From NCBI RefSeq assembly GCF_016862995.1, contig NZ_BOOA01000002.1, positions 124,001 to 188,000 of the forward strand: a DNA stretch of 64,000 nt. The letters run 5' to 3'. Under the pieces are notes generated by a model, which did not search any database, was not told the origin of the DNA, and saw only the letters and a program-made list of their open reading frames with translations. Below are positions 43,024 through 51,400 of the stretch, one piece after another. Numbering within the stretch: the stretch's first letter is position 1; each line of letters opens with the position of its first letter. The position numbers and the translations under genes were made by a program. Source of the DNA: Acrocarpospora phusangensis (GTDB lineage Bacteria; Actinomycetota; Actinomycetes; Streptosporangiales; Streptosporangiaceae).

Positions 43024-43452
43024 TCAGTTCTCGTCGTAGCCCGGGTCCACGGCCTCGGGGGTGAGCCCGAGCAGGCTGGCCACCTGCTCCACGACCACGC
43101 TGTGCACCAGACCGGCCAGCTGCTCGCGGTCCCGCGCGCGGGCCTCCATCGGCCGCCGGTAGACCACGACCATGGCCGGCTCGCCGCCCGCCGCCGGCTC
43201 CGCGCGCCCGAACGGGATCGGCTCCGAGGCCAGCCGGCCCGGTCCGTCGATCAGCTCGCTCGCCTGGGGCACCTCCTCCACGGCGAACTCCACCGAGGCC
43301 AGCTCCTTGGACCAGCGCACCCGCAGCCGGTCCACCGCGTCCAGCACCAGGTCGTCGAAGCGCTCGCCGCGTGACTTGGCGATCGGCACGTGCGAGGGCG
43401 CCAGCGGGCCGCGCATGCCCCGGCCGTGGCGGTCGCGTCGTCGAGGACTCAT
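43024..43452 (-). CDS. Zincin-like metallopeptidase-family protein with degenerate active site
   Basis: 142 residues, similar in length and order to the mycobacterial protein next to whiB2 (PF06262-like). Its conserved features are basic N-terminus, RGERFDDLVLDAVDRLRVRW, MVVVYRRPMEARARDREQLA and LVHSVVVEQVASLLGLTPEA. The place of the HExxH metal motif reads HSVVVEQ, so a standard zinc-peptidase active site is missing. TAAGCT (43464 to 43459, minus strand) 6 nt before the ATG suggests a leaderless transcript. It is divergent from DUF3499. A structural or regulatory role is more likely than proteolysis. Confidence 0.82.
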   Translation of the reverse strand: MSPRRRDRHGRGMRGPLAPSHVPIAKSRGERFDDLVLDAVDRLRVRWSKELASVEFAVEEVPQASELIDGPGRLASEPIPFGRAEPAAGGEPAMVVVYRRPMEARARDREQLAGLVHSVVVEQVASLLGLTPEAVDPGYDEN

Positions 43453-43556
43453 CCGGCCAGCTTATGGGAGGCGCGGAACCCCCAGGTGAGTGTCCGGATT
43501 GTGGCGACACGCTCGTTAAGAGGGGCCGGGTGGTGGCAATGTGCACGCGGACCGGA

Positions 43557-43569
43557 TACGGTCCCTCCG
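43557..43569 (+). promoter_or_regulatory. -10 element for leaderless DUF3499 transcript
   Basis: TACGGT (43557-43562) followed by 6 nt and GTG 43569. It sets the start far downstream of the first in-frame initiation codon. Confidence 0.45.
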
Positions 43570-43934
43570 TGAGCCCCGTCCGCAGCTGTTCCCGTACCGC
43601 CTGCAGGCAGCCTGCCGTCTTCACACTCACGTACGTGTACGCCGACTCGACCGCAGTTCTGGGCCCGCTGGCGACGTACGTCGAGCCGCACTGCTATGAC
43701 CTGTGCGCGGAACACGCCGAGCGGCTCACCGCGCCCCGAGGGTGGGAGGTGGTGCGCCTGCCGTACGAGCCGGGCGCCCCGAGCGGTGACGACCTGGAGG
43801 CGCTGGCCAACGCCGTGCGCGAGGCGGCGCGACCGGCCCCTTCGGCCGGAGAGCCGACCGGGCAGGCGGTCGAGGTGGGCCGCCGAGGCCATCTGCGGGT
43901 GCTCAAGTCGGCCCAGCCCAACCGCGAACGCTGA
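43569..43934 (+). CDS. DUF3499 zinc-ribbon-like protein
   Basis: 121 residues beginning VSPVRSCSRTACRQPAVFTL. Two N-terminal Cys and the later ATYVEPHCYDLCAEHAERLT (C-x2-C plus His) form a compact metal-binding module, and the C-terminal ~50 residues are polar. The family is always near whiB and manB in actinobacteria; its function is unknown. It ends 56 nt before manB and is probably on the same transcript. Confidence 0.85.
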   Translation: MSPVRSCSRTACRQPAVFTLTYVYADSTAVLGPLATYVEPHCYDLCAEHAERLTAPRGWEVVRLPYEPGAPSGDDLEALANAVREAARPAPSAGEPTGQAVEVGRRGHLRVLKSAQPNRER

Positions 43935-43990
43935 CCGTTCAGGCCCGATAGGCTCGAACCGTAGTATTCGCGAACTTCTTAGGGGCTGGA

Positions 43991-45343
43991 GTGGGCGACC
44001 TCGCCACGATCTTCAAGGCGTACGATGTGCGCGGCGTGGTTCCCGGCGAACTGGACGAGGAGATCGCCGAAGCCGTGGGGGCCGCCTTCGTGGAGGTCAC
44101 CGGGGCCGTCTCGCTGGTGATGGCCCACGACATGCGGGAGTCCTCAGGGCCGCTGGCCGCCGCCTTCGCGCGCGGCGCGACCACCCGGGGCGCGGACGTG
44201 ATCAACGCCGGGCTCGGCTCCACCGACCTGCTCTACTACGCCAGCGGCAGCCTGGACCTGCCCGGCGTGATGTTCACCGCCAGCCACAACCCGGCTCGCT
44301 ACAACGGCATGAAGATGTGCCGCGCGGGCGCGGTGCCGATCGGCGCGGAGACCGGCCTGACCGAGATCAGGGACCGGGCCGCGGAACTGCTCGGCTCCCC
44401 GCTGGGCCGGCCGTCCGGGGCCGTCACCGAGAAGAACCTGCTGGCCGGGTACGCCGACCACCTGCGCGGCCTGGTGGACCTGTCCGGCATCCGGCCGCTG
44501 AAGGTGGTCGCGGACGCGGGCAACGGCATGGGCGGGCTGACCGTCCCCGAGGTGTTCGCGGGCCTGCCGGTCACGCTCGTCCCGCTCTACTTCGAACTGG
44601 ACGGCGACTTCCCCAACCACGACGCCAACCCGCTGGAGCCGGAGAACCTCCGCGACCTGCAGCGGGCCGTGCTCGACCACGGCGCCGACATCGGGCTGGC
44701 CTTCGACGGGGACGCCGACCGCTGCTGGGTCGTCGACGAGCACGGCGCGTCGGTCTCGCCGTCCACGATCACCGCGCTGGTGGCCGTGCGGGAGCTGGCC
44801 AAGCACCCCGGCTCGACGATCATCCACAACCTGATCACCTCCACCGGGGTGCCGGAGATCGTCCGCGAGCACGGCGGCCGGCCGGTCCGCACCCGGGTCG
44901 GGCACTCCTACATCAAGGCCGAGATGGCCAGGACCGGCGCGGTCTTCGGCGGCGAGCACTCGGCGCACTACTACTTCCGGGACTTCTGGTTCGCCGACTC
45001 GGGCCTGCTGGCCGCGCTGCACGTGCTGGCCGCGCTCGGCGAGCAGGAGCGCCCGCTGTCGGAGGTGCTCGCCGGTTACGCCCGGTATGCGGCCTCCGGC
45101 GAGATCAACAGCACCGTCCCGGACCAGGCCGCCGCGATCGCGCAGGTCCGCGCGGTCTTCGCGGCCCGGGACGGTGTTACGTTCGACGAGCTGGACGGCC
45201 TGACCGTGACCGGCACCGACTGGTGGTTCAACTTGCGCGCGTCCAACACCGAGCCGCTGCTCCGGCTGAACGCCGAGGGCGCCGACGCGGCGACGATGGC
45301 TGCGGTGCGCGACGAGGTTCTGAGAGAGGTACAAGGGATTTGA
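43991..45343 (+). CDS. manB: Phosphomannomutase/phosphoglucomutase
   Basis: 450 residues of the alpha-D-phosphohexomutase family. It interconverts mannose-6-phosphate and mannose-1-phosphate (and often the glucose forms), supplying GDP-mannose synthesis. Motifs are the phosphoserine loop VMFTASHNPARYNGMKM, metal-binding AFDGDADRCWVVDE, sugar-binding FGGEHSAHYYFRD, and phosphate-binding LRASNTEPLLRLN. GTG 43991 is preceded by AGGGG. It overlaps the Trm112-like gene by 4 nt, giving the operon manB, Trm112-like, isomerase. Confidence 0.95.
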   Translation: MGDLATIFKAYDVRGVVPGELDEEIAEAVGAAFVEVTGAVSLVMAHDMRESSGPLAAAFARGATTRGADVINAGLGSTDLLYYASGSLDLPGVMFTASHNPARYNGMKMCRAGAVPIGAETGLTEIRDRAAELLGSPLGRPSGAVTEKNLLAGYADHLRGLVDLSGIRPLKVVADAGNGMGGLTVPEVFAGLPVTLVPLYFELDGDFPNHDANPLEPENLRDLQRAVLDHGADIGLAFDGDADRCWVVDEHGASVSPSTITALVAVRELAKHPGSTIIHNLITSTGVPEIVREHGGRPVRTRVGHSYIKAEMARTGAVFGGEHSAHYYFRDFWFADSGLLAALHVLAALGEQERPLSEVLAGYARYAASGEINSTVPDQAAAIAQVRAVFAARDGVTFDELDGLTVTGTDWWFNLRASNTEPLLRLNAEGADAATMAAVRDEVLREVQGI

Positions 45344-45513
45344 AGATCGACGACTGGCTGCTGGACATCCTGGCCTGCCCCTCGTGCAAGTCCCCGCTGC
45401 GGGTGTCCGCCGACAGCGACGAGCTGGCGTGCACGTCCGAGTCCTGCGGGCTGGTCTACCCGGTGCGGGACGACATCCCGGTGCTCCTCGTGGACGAGGC
45501 CCGGAAGGCATGA
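45340..45513 (+). CDS. Trm112-like zinc-ribbon protein
   Basis: 57 residues: KIDDWLLDILACPSCKSPLR, then CTSESCGLVYPVRDDIPVLL. Cys pairs CPSC and CTSESC form the expected zinc site. Trm112 proteins activate methyltransferases; the bacterial homologue's partner is less certain. The start is a TTG overlapping the manB stop (TTGA) with AAGGGA upstream, so it is easily missed. Its stop overlaps the next ATG (ATGA). The two overlaps mean tight coupling between sugar-phosphate genes. Confidence 0.9.
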   Translation: MKIDDWLLDILACPSCKSPLRVSADSDELACTSESCGLVYPVRDDIPVLLVDEARKA

Positions 45514-46616
45514 ACTGGGAGCCTGAGAAGCTCGACGACCAGGCGTACCTGGCCGAAGGGGATCCCTCGGGCATGCTGGTCTCGGTCGCCTCCTCGGCCG
45601 CCCAGATCCGCACCGCGCACCGCGCCGCCGTCGAGGCCTCCGTGGACGCCATCGCGTCCGAGGGACGGCCACGCGCGATCGTGGTGGCCGGCATGGGCGC
45701 CTCCGGCGTGGCCGGGGACGTCCTGGAGGCGGTCTGCGGGTACGGCTGCCCGGTGCCGGTCACGACCGTGCGCGGGCACCGGCTGCCCGGCTGGGTGGGC
45801 GCCGCCGACCTGGTGATGGCCGTGTCCAGCACCGGCGACACCCAGGAGACCCTGGCGCTGGCCGCCGAGGCCGCCCGGCGCGGCTGCCGGCTGCTGGTGG
45901 TGGGCGGCACGGGCTCGCCGCTGCAGGCGCTGGCCACCCAGCGGAACGCGCCGTTCGTGCCGGTGACCGTGGCCGGGCAGCCCAGGGCGGCGCTGTGGGC
46001 GCTGGTGGTGCCGCTGGTCGCCGCCGCCGCCTCGCTCGGCCTGGTCGAGGCGGGCGCGGACCTGTTCGAGTCGGCGGCCAAGCGCCTGGAGGACGTGGCG
46101 CACCGGTGCCGCCCGTCCAGCGAGTCGTTCATCAACCCGGGCAAGACGCTCGCCGAGGAGCTGGCCGAGAGCGTGCCGATGGTGTGGGGGTCGTCGCGGC
46201 TGATGGCGGTCGCCGCGTACCGGCTGGCCACGCAGCTCAACGAGAACGCCCGGTATCCGGCGCTCTGGGGGGAGATCCCGGAGGCCGGGCACAACCAGCT
46301 GGCCGCCCTGGACGGCCCCCTCGCCGAGCGTGACATCTTCGCCGACAGCCCGGGAAGGTCGCTGCGCCTGCTGGTGCTGCGCGACTCGGAGGAGCACCCC
46401 CAGGTGGCCAAGGCCCGCCAGGCGGCGGTGCGGCTGGCGCAGGACCGGGGCGTCCCGGTCTCCGAGATCGCCGCCGAGGCCGGCCATCCGCTGGAGCGCC
46501 TGGCCACCGTCGTCGGCCTGGGCGACTACGCGAGCGTCTATCTTTCCCTCGGCTACGGCGTCGATCCGGCCCCGGTCTCGGCCATTGCCGAACTGAAGGC
46601 CAGAATTGGCCAATAG
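45510..46616 (+). CDS. Bifunctional phosphoglucose/phosphomannose isomerase-like SIS protein
   Basis: 368 residues with two SIS domains: IVVAGMGASGVAGDVLEAV, MAVSSTGDTQETLALA, and NENARYPALWGEIPEAGHNQ, whose Glu and His match the catalytic E...GHN of the PGI/PMI family. Such proteins interconvert fructose-6-phosphate and mannose-6-phosphate. It stands directly after manB and its Trm112-like protein, so with the guanylyltransferase at 29405 the window holds a complete fructose-6-phosphate to GDP-mannose route. Some actinobacterial members of this position are isomerase-inactive, so activity needs a test. Confidence 0.88.
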   Translation: MNWEPEKLDDQAYLAEGDPSGMLVSVASSAAQIRTAHRAAVEASVDAIASEGRPRAIVVAGMGASGVAGDVLEAVCGYGCPVPVTTVRGHRLPGWVGAADLVMAVSSTGDTQETLALAAEAARRGCRLLVVGGTGSPLQALATQRNAPFVPVTVAGQPRAALWALVVPLVAAAASLGLVEAGADLFESAAKRLEDVAHRCRPSSESFINPGKTLAEELAESVPMVWGSSRLMAVAAYRLATQLNENARYPALWGEIPEAGHNQLAALDGPLAERDIFADSPGRSLRLLVLRDSEEHPQVAKARQAAVRLAQDRGVPVSEIAAEAGHPLERLATVVGLGDYASVYLSLGYGVDPAPVSAIAELKARIGQ

Positions 46617-46657
46617 GATCTCCTTGGTCGGCTTCTTGGCTTCTTGAGGAGTGTTCT

Positions 46658-47599
46658 GTGAGCGCGGGTGGCGGTACCAAGGCGATCATCGCGGCGTTGG
46701 TCGCGAATCTGGCCATCGCGGTGGCGAAATTCGTGGCGTTCCTGTTCACGGGATCGTCATCCATGCTCGCCGAGTCGGTGCACTCCGTCGCCGACTCGGG
46801 CAACCAGGCGCTGCTGCTGGTCGGCGCCCGGCGCGCGGCGCGAGAACGCACGGCCGAGCACCCGTTCGGCTACGGCCGGGAGCGCTACTTCTACGCGTTC
46901 GTGGTCGCCGTCGTGCTGTTCACCATCGGCGCGGTCTTCTCGCTGTACGAGGGCTATCACAAGATCTCGCACCCGGAGGAGATCACCTCGCCGCAGTGGG
47001 CCTTCGGGGTGCTGATCTTCGCGATCATCGCGGAGCTGTTCTCCTTCCGCACCGCCATCCAGGAGTCCAACCACGTGCGCGGGTCGCAGTCGTGGGTGGC
47101 GTTCATCCGCCGCTCCAAGTCGCCCGAGCTGCCGGTGGTGCTGCTGGAGGACCTGGGCGCGCTGCTCGGCCTGATCTTCGCGCTGTTCGGCGTAACGATG
47201 GCGGTCGTGACCGGGGACCCGGTCTGGGACGGCATCGGCACGGTCATGATCGGCGTGCTGCTGGCGATCATCGCGGTGATCCTGGCGCTGGAGACGAAGT
47301 CGCTGCTGATCGGCGAGGGCGCGGGCCCGGAGATGGAGCAGCAGATCCGCGCGGCGCTGGAGAGCGCGCCCGAGGTGACCAGGATCATCCACATGCGCAC
47401 CCTGCACCTCGGCCCGGAGGAGCTCCTGGTGGCCGCCAAGATCGCGGTGGACCACGACGACACGGCCGCCGAGGTGGCCCGCGGCATCGACGAGGCCGAG
47501 CAGCGCATCCGCGCCCAGGTCCCGATCGCCCGGGTGATCTACCTGGAGCCCGACCTGGACCGGCGCGACCGGGCCGCCTCGCTACCGGCCGCGGAGTAG
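46658..47599 (+). CDS. Cation diffusion facilitator (zinc/cation efflux)
   Basis: 313 residues. Six membrane helices are visible. Helix 2 has AESVHSVADSGNQALLL (the HxxxD metal site), helix 5 has LPVVLLEDLGALLGLIFALF (Asp), and the C-terminal cytoplasmic domain has EVTRIIHMRTLHLGPEELLV. CDF proteins exchange Zn2+ or other divalent ions for protons. GAGGAG lies 8 nt before the GTG. Its 3' end overlaps the convergent MerR gene by 18 nt. Metal specificity is unknown. Confidence 0.9.
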   Translation: MSAGGGTKAIIAALVANLAIAVAKFVAFLFTGSSSMLAESVHSVADSGNQALLLVGARRAARERTAEHPFGYGRERYFYAFVVAVVLFTIGAVFSLYEGYHKISHPEEITSPQWAFGVLIFAIIAELFSFRTAIQESNHVRGSQSWVAFIRRSKSPELPVVLLEDLGALLGLIFALFGVTMAVVTGDPVWDGIGTVMIGVLLAIIAVILALETKSLLIGEGAGPEMEQQIRAALESAPEVTRIIHMRTLHLGPEELLVAAKIAVDHDDTAAEVARGIDEAEQRIRAQVPIARVIYLEPDLDRRDRAASLPAAE

Positions 47600-47914
47600 C
47601 CGCAGCGCCTTCTCCTGCTCGAAGTCCAGCGCCCTGCGGGGCGCCTGGATCCTGCCGATCCGGATGCCCAGGTCGCGTACGGCCTGGGCCACGGCGGGCT
47701 CCGACAGCGCCCGCAGCGCGAACGCCAGCTCCGCCGGGGACACGTCGAACCGGCGTTCCAGCTCGACGGCCTGGGTGACGGCCGCGAGCTCCTCCGTGCC
47801 GAACCTCCGATGCGACCCCTTGTCGCGTACCGGCGGCAGCAACCCGAGCGCCTCTCGGTAGCGGAGCATGCGCGGGGACATGCCCAGCCGCGCCGCCGCT
47901 TCGGTAATCCGCAT
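47582..47914 (-). CDS. MerR-family regulator
   Basis: 110 residues. The N-terminal winged helix (MRITEAAARLGMSPRMLRYR; EALGLLPPVRDKGSHRRFG) is followed by a dimerisation coiled coil. No metal-binding Cys are present, so it is not a canonical metal sensor. It converges with the cation-efflux gene (18-nt overlap) and is divergent from sahH with a 124-nt gap, so it could control sahH or itself. Confidence 0.87.
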   Translation of the reverse strand: MRITEAAARLGMSPRMLRYREALGLLPPVRDKGSHRRFGTEELAAVTQAVELERRFDVSPAELAFALRALSEPAVAQAVRDLGIRIGRIQAPRRALDFEQEKALRLLRGR

Positions 47915-48038
47915 GCCCCCACGATAGGCGATTCCGGCGATCCTTACATTCTTGTGTCAGGTTCGCCCGTCTGACGGTGCGCTGAGGGTGTTTCGGCCCC
48001 TAAACTCGCAGACGTCGTTACGAGAGGGGACACCCCAG

Positions 48039-49466
48039 ATGGACTTCAAGGTCGCCGACCTTTCGCTTGCCGGCTTCGGCCGCAGGGAGATCCGACTCGC
48101 TGAGCACGAGATGCCGGGCCTGATGGCGACCCGCAGCGAGTTCGCCGCCAGCCAGCCCCTGCGCGGCGCGAAGATCATGGGCTCGCTGCACATGACCATC
48201 CAGACCGCCGTCCTGATCGAGACGCTGGTCGCGCTCGGCGCCGACGTGCGCTGGGTCTCGTGCAACATCTTCTCCACCCAGGACCACGCCGCCGCCGCGG
48301 TCGTCGTCGGCCCCGAGGGCACCGTCGAGGAGCCGTCGGGCGTGCCGGTCTTCGCCTGGAAGGGCGAGACGCTGGAAGAGTACTGGTGGTGCACCGACCA
48401 GGCGCTGCGCTGGCCCGACGGCAGCGGCCCCAACATGATCCTGGACGACGGCGGCGACGCCACCCTGCTGGTGCACAAGGGCGCCGAGTTCGAGAAGGCC
48501 GGCGTCGTGCCGACCGCCGCCGAGGACGACCCCGAGGAGTGGGGGATCATCCTCGACCTGCTCCGCCGTACGGTGGACGACTCCAAGCGCTGGACGGGCG
48601 TCGCCGAGGCGATCAAGGGCGTCACCGAGGAGACCACCACCGGCGTGCACCGCCTGTACGAGATGTTCAACAACGGCCAGCTGCTCTTCCCGGCCATCAA
48701 CGTGAACGACTCGGTCACCAAGTCCAAGTTCGACAACAAGTACGGCTGCCGCCACTCGGTGATCGACGGCCTGAACCGCGCCACCGACGTGCTGATCGGC
48801 GGCAAGGTGGCCGTGGTCGCCGGCTACGGCGACGTCGGCAAGGGCTGCGCGGACGCGCTCCGCGGCCAGGGCGCCCGCGTCATCGTCACCGAGATCGACC
48901 CGATCTGCGCGCTCCAGGCGGCCATGGACGGCTTCCAGGTCACCACCCTGGAGGACGTGGTCGGCATCGCCGACATCTTCGTCACCACCACCGGCAACTT
49001 CAGCATCATCACCGCCGAGCACATGTCGCGGATGAAGCACAACGCGATCGTGTCCAACATCGGCCACTTCGACAACGAGATCGACATGGCCGGCCTGGCC
49101 CGCATCCCCGGCATCGTCAAGGAGGAGGTCAAGCCCCAGGTGCACACCTGGACCTTCCCCGACGGCCACCAGATCATCGTGCTGGCCGAGGGCCGCCTGA
49201 TGAACCTGGGCTGCGCGACCGGCCACCCGTCGTTCGTGATGTCCAACTCCTTCACCAACCAGGTGATCGCCCAGATCGAGCTGTTCACCAAGACCGAGCA
49301 GTACCCGATCGGCGTGTACGTGCTGCCCAAGCACCTGGACGAGAAGGTCGCCCGGCTCCACCTGGACGCGCTCGGGGTGAAGCTGACCACGCTCACCAAG
49401 AAGCAGGCCGAGTACATCGGCGTGGACGTCGAGGGTCCGTACAAGCCGGACCACTACCGGTACTAG
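48039..49466 (+). CDS. sahH: Adenosylhomocysteinase (S-adenosyl-L-homocysteine hydrolase)
   Basis: 475 residues, the long bacterial type. It hydrolyses SAH to adenosine and homocysteine using tightly bound NAD+. Motifs are [67 protein letters not shown], the NAD loop [18 protein letters not shown] and the C-terminal KPDHYRY that completes the neighbouring subunit's site. GAGAGGGGACACCCCAG precedes the ATG; the in-frame initiation codon 29 positions upstream is not used. No SAH riboswitch fold is evident upstream. A strong terminator follows. Confidence 0.97.
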   Translation: MDFKVADLSLAGFGRREIRLAEHEMPGLMATRSEFAASQPLRGAKIMGSLHMTIQTAVLIETLVALGADVRWVSCNIFSTQDHAAAAVVVGPEGTVEEPSGVPVFAWKGETLEEYWWCTDQALRWPDGSGPNMILDDGGDATLLVHKGAEFEKAGVVPTAAEDDPEEWGIILDLLRRTVDDSKRWTGVAEAIKGVTEETTTGVHRLYEMFNNGQLLFPAINVNDSVTKSKFDNKYGCRHSVIDGLNRATDVLIGGKVAVVAGYGDVGKGCADALRGQGARVIVTEIDPICALQAAMDGFQVTTLEDVVGIADIFVTTTGNFSIITAEHMSRMKHNAIVSNIGHFDNEIDMAGLARIPGIVKEEVKPQVHTWTFPDGHQIIVLAEGRLMNLGCATGHPSFVMSNSFTNQVIAQIELFTKTEQYPIGVYVLPKHLDEKVARLHLDALGVKLTTLTKKQAEYIGVDVEGPYKPDHYRY

Positions 49467-49473
49467 GACACCG

Positions 49474-49496
49474 AGGGGCCCCGGTCCGGGGCCCCT
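49474..49496 (+). terminator. Terminator after sahH
   Basis: An 11-bp stem (49474-49484 with 49486-49496) around a single T, ending in CCCCTTTCC, 8 nt past the sahH stop. The stem is close to the start of the second hydrolase gene, so that gene needs read-through or its own promoter. Confidence 0.7.
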
Positions 49497-49501
49497 TTCC
49501 G

Positions 49502-50746
49502 ATGGGGGAGTTCGTGGACGGATCGCTGGCCGAGGCCGGGGAGCGGCGGATCGGCTGGGCCTCGCGGTCCATGCCGGTGCTGACCGCCGTCGGCGCGCGG
49601 TTCGCCGGGGAGCTGCCGTTCGACGGGATGCGCATCGCGGCCTGCCTGCACGTGACGGCCGAGACCGCGGTGCTGATGGGCGCCCTGCGGGCCGGCGGCG
49701 CGGAGATCGCCCTGGCCGCCTCCAACCCGCTCTCCACCCAGGACGACGTCGCCGCCGCCCTGGCCGAGTACGGCATCGCCGTGCACGCCAGGGCGGGGGT
49801 GGACCGCGACACCTACTACCGCCACATCCACCGCGCCCTGGACATCGCCCCCGACCTGGTCCTGGACGACGGCTGCGACCTGGTCAACATCCTGCACACC
49901 GAGCGGACCGAGATCACCGTGCTCGGCGGCTGCGAGGAGACCACGACCGGCATCATCCGGCTCCGCCAGATGGCCGCCGAGAACGCCCTCAAGTTCCCGA
50001 TGGTCGCCGTCAACGACACCCGCACCAAGCGCATGTTCGACAACCGGTACGGAACCGGCCAGTCCACCTTCGACGGCATCATGCGGGCCACGAACGCGCT
50101 GCTGGCCGGCCGTACGGTGGTGGTGGCGGGGTTCGGGTACTGCGGCCGGGGGGTGGCCGAACGGGCCAAGGGCCTGGGGGCCCGGGTGATCGTCACCGAG
50201 ATCGACCCGGTGAAGGCCCTGGACGCCTCCATGCAGGGCTACGAGGTGCGCTCCATGGCCGAGGCGGCCGTCATCGGGGACGTCTTCGTCACCGTCACCG
50301 GCAACCGGGACGTGATCCGCGCCGAACACCTGGTGGAGATGAAGGACGGCGCGATCCTGGCCAACGCCGGCCACTTCGACGTCGAGATCGACGTCCGCGC
50401 CCTGGCCGAGCTGGCCGAGGCCGTACACCCGGGAATCCGCCCGAACATGGACGAGTACCTGCTGAAGGGCCGGCGGTTGCTGCTGCTCGCCGAGGGCCGC
50501 CTGGTCAACCTGACGGCTGCCGAGGGGCATCCGGCCGCCGTCATGGACATGTCCTTCTCCGCGCAGGCCCTCGCCGCCGCCTGGCTGGCCGGCGAGCACA
50601 GCCGTCTCGCCCCCGGCGTGTACGACGTGCCCACCCACATCGACACCCAGGTGGCCGGCCTCAAACTCGCCGCCACCGGCATCACGATCGACACCCTCAC
50701 TCCCGAGCAGGAGTCGTACCTGCATTCCTGGCGGCTGGGCAGCTGA
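49502..50746 (+). CDS. Second adenosylhomocysteinase-like protein, short archaeal/Thermotoga type
   Basis: About 414 residues. Motifs are CLHVTAETAVLMGALRAGGA, ASNPLSTQDDVAAALAEYG, GGCEETTTGIIRLRQMA, VNDTRTKRMFDNRYGTGQST and VVVAGFGYCGRGVAERAKGL (NAD loop GxGxxGxG). The insert and the C-terminal KPDHYRY of the long form are absent. Archaeal relatives of this type can act on S-inosylhomocysteine. ATG 49502 has no Shine-Dalgarno; GTG 49514 with GGGGGAG is an alternative. The ~410-aa form beside a bona fide sahH is unusual. Confidence 0.88.
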   Translation: MGEFVDGSLAEAGERRIGWASRSMPVLTAVGARFAGELPFDGMRIAACLHVTAETAVLMGALRAGGAEIALAASNPLSTQDDVAAALAEYGIAVHARAGVDRDTYYRHIHRALDIAPDLVLDDGCDLVNILHTERTEITVLGGCEETTTGIIRLRQMAAENALKFPMVAVNDTRTKRMFDNRYGTGQSTFDGIMRATNALLAGRTVVVAGFGYCGRGVAERAKGLGARVIVTEIDPVKALDASMQGYEVRSMAEAAVIGDVFVTVTGNRDVIRAEHLVEMKDGAILANAGHFDVEIDVRALAELAEAVHPGIRPNMDEYLLKGRRLLLLAEGRLVNLTAAEGHPAAVMDMSFSAQALAAAWLAGEHSRLAPGVYDVPTHIDTQVAGLKLAATGITIDTLTPEQESYLHSWRLGS

Positions 50747-50749
50747 GTC

Positions 50750-51400
50750 TCACGGCTCCACGAGACCGGCCCTGATCGCGTAGCGGGTCAGTTCAAGCCG
50801 GTCCCGCATGCCGAGCTTCTGCAGGATGTTGGCGCGGTGCCGGTCCACGGTCTTGACGCTGATGACCAGGGTCTGGGCGATCTCCTTGGCCGAGTTGCCC
50901 TCGGCGATCAGCTTGACGATCTCCTCCTCGCGGGGGGTCAGGATGCTCTCGGGCAGGCGCTCGCCCTGCCGGTCGCGCTGCAGGTAGTCCCGGATCAGCG
51001 CGGTGACCGCGCCGGGGTAGAGGAAGGGCTCGCCCCGGATGGCCGCCCGGCACGCCTCCAGCAGGTCGCGGTCGGCCACCGACTTGAGCACGTAGCCGGA
51101 GGCGCCCGCCTTGAGGGACTCGAAGAAGTACTGCTCGTTGTCGTACATGGAGAGCATCAGGATGCGGATGCCGGGGGCGCGGCGGGAGATCTCGCGGGCC
51201 GCCTGGATGCCGGTCATGCGGGGCATGGCGATGTCCAGGATGGCCAGGTCGACCTCCTCGGGGGTGGCGGCCTCGACCGCCTCGGCGCCGTCGGCGGCCT
51301 CGGCGACCACGGTCAGGTCGGGCTCCGCGTCGATGATCAGGCGCAGGCCGTGCCGTACGAGGGCGTGGTCGTCGGCCAGCAGGATGCGTGTCTTGTTCAC
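50750..51400 (-). CDS. NarL/LuxR-family response regulator
   Basis: 216 residues. The receiver has phospho-acceptor D56 (LAILDIAMPRMTG), acidic pocket D10/D11, and ILMLSMYDNEQYFFESLKAG with K107-type LKSVAD. A LuxR-type HTH covers about 150-212 (LTPREEEIVKLIAEGNSAKE; KTVDRHRANILQKLGMRDRL). The GTG start overlaps the kinase stop (GTGA). It converges with the second SahH gene, 3 nt between stops. The target genes are unknown. Confidence 0.94.
   Translation of the reverse strand: MNKTRILLADDHALVRHGLRLIIDAEPDLTVVAEAADGAEAVEAATPEEVDLAILDIAMPRMTGIQAAREISRRAPGIRILMLSMYDNEQYFFESLKAGASGYVLKSVADRDLLEACRAAIRGEPFLYPGAVTALIRDYLQRDRQGERLPESILTPREEEIVKLIAEGNSAKEIAQTLVISVKTVDRHRANILQKLGMRDRLELTRYAIRAGLVEP

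Noticed and set aside
47915-48038. Possible SAH riboswitch ahead of sahH
   Set aside because: I could not fold the 124-nt leader into the conserved SAH-riboswitch pairing or find its conserved bases; a covariance-model search would settle it.
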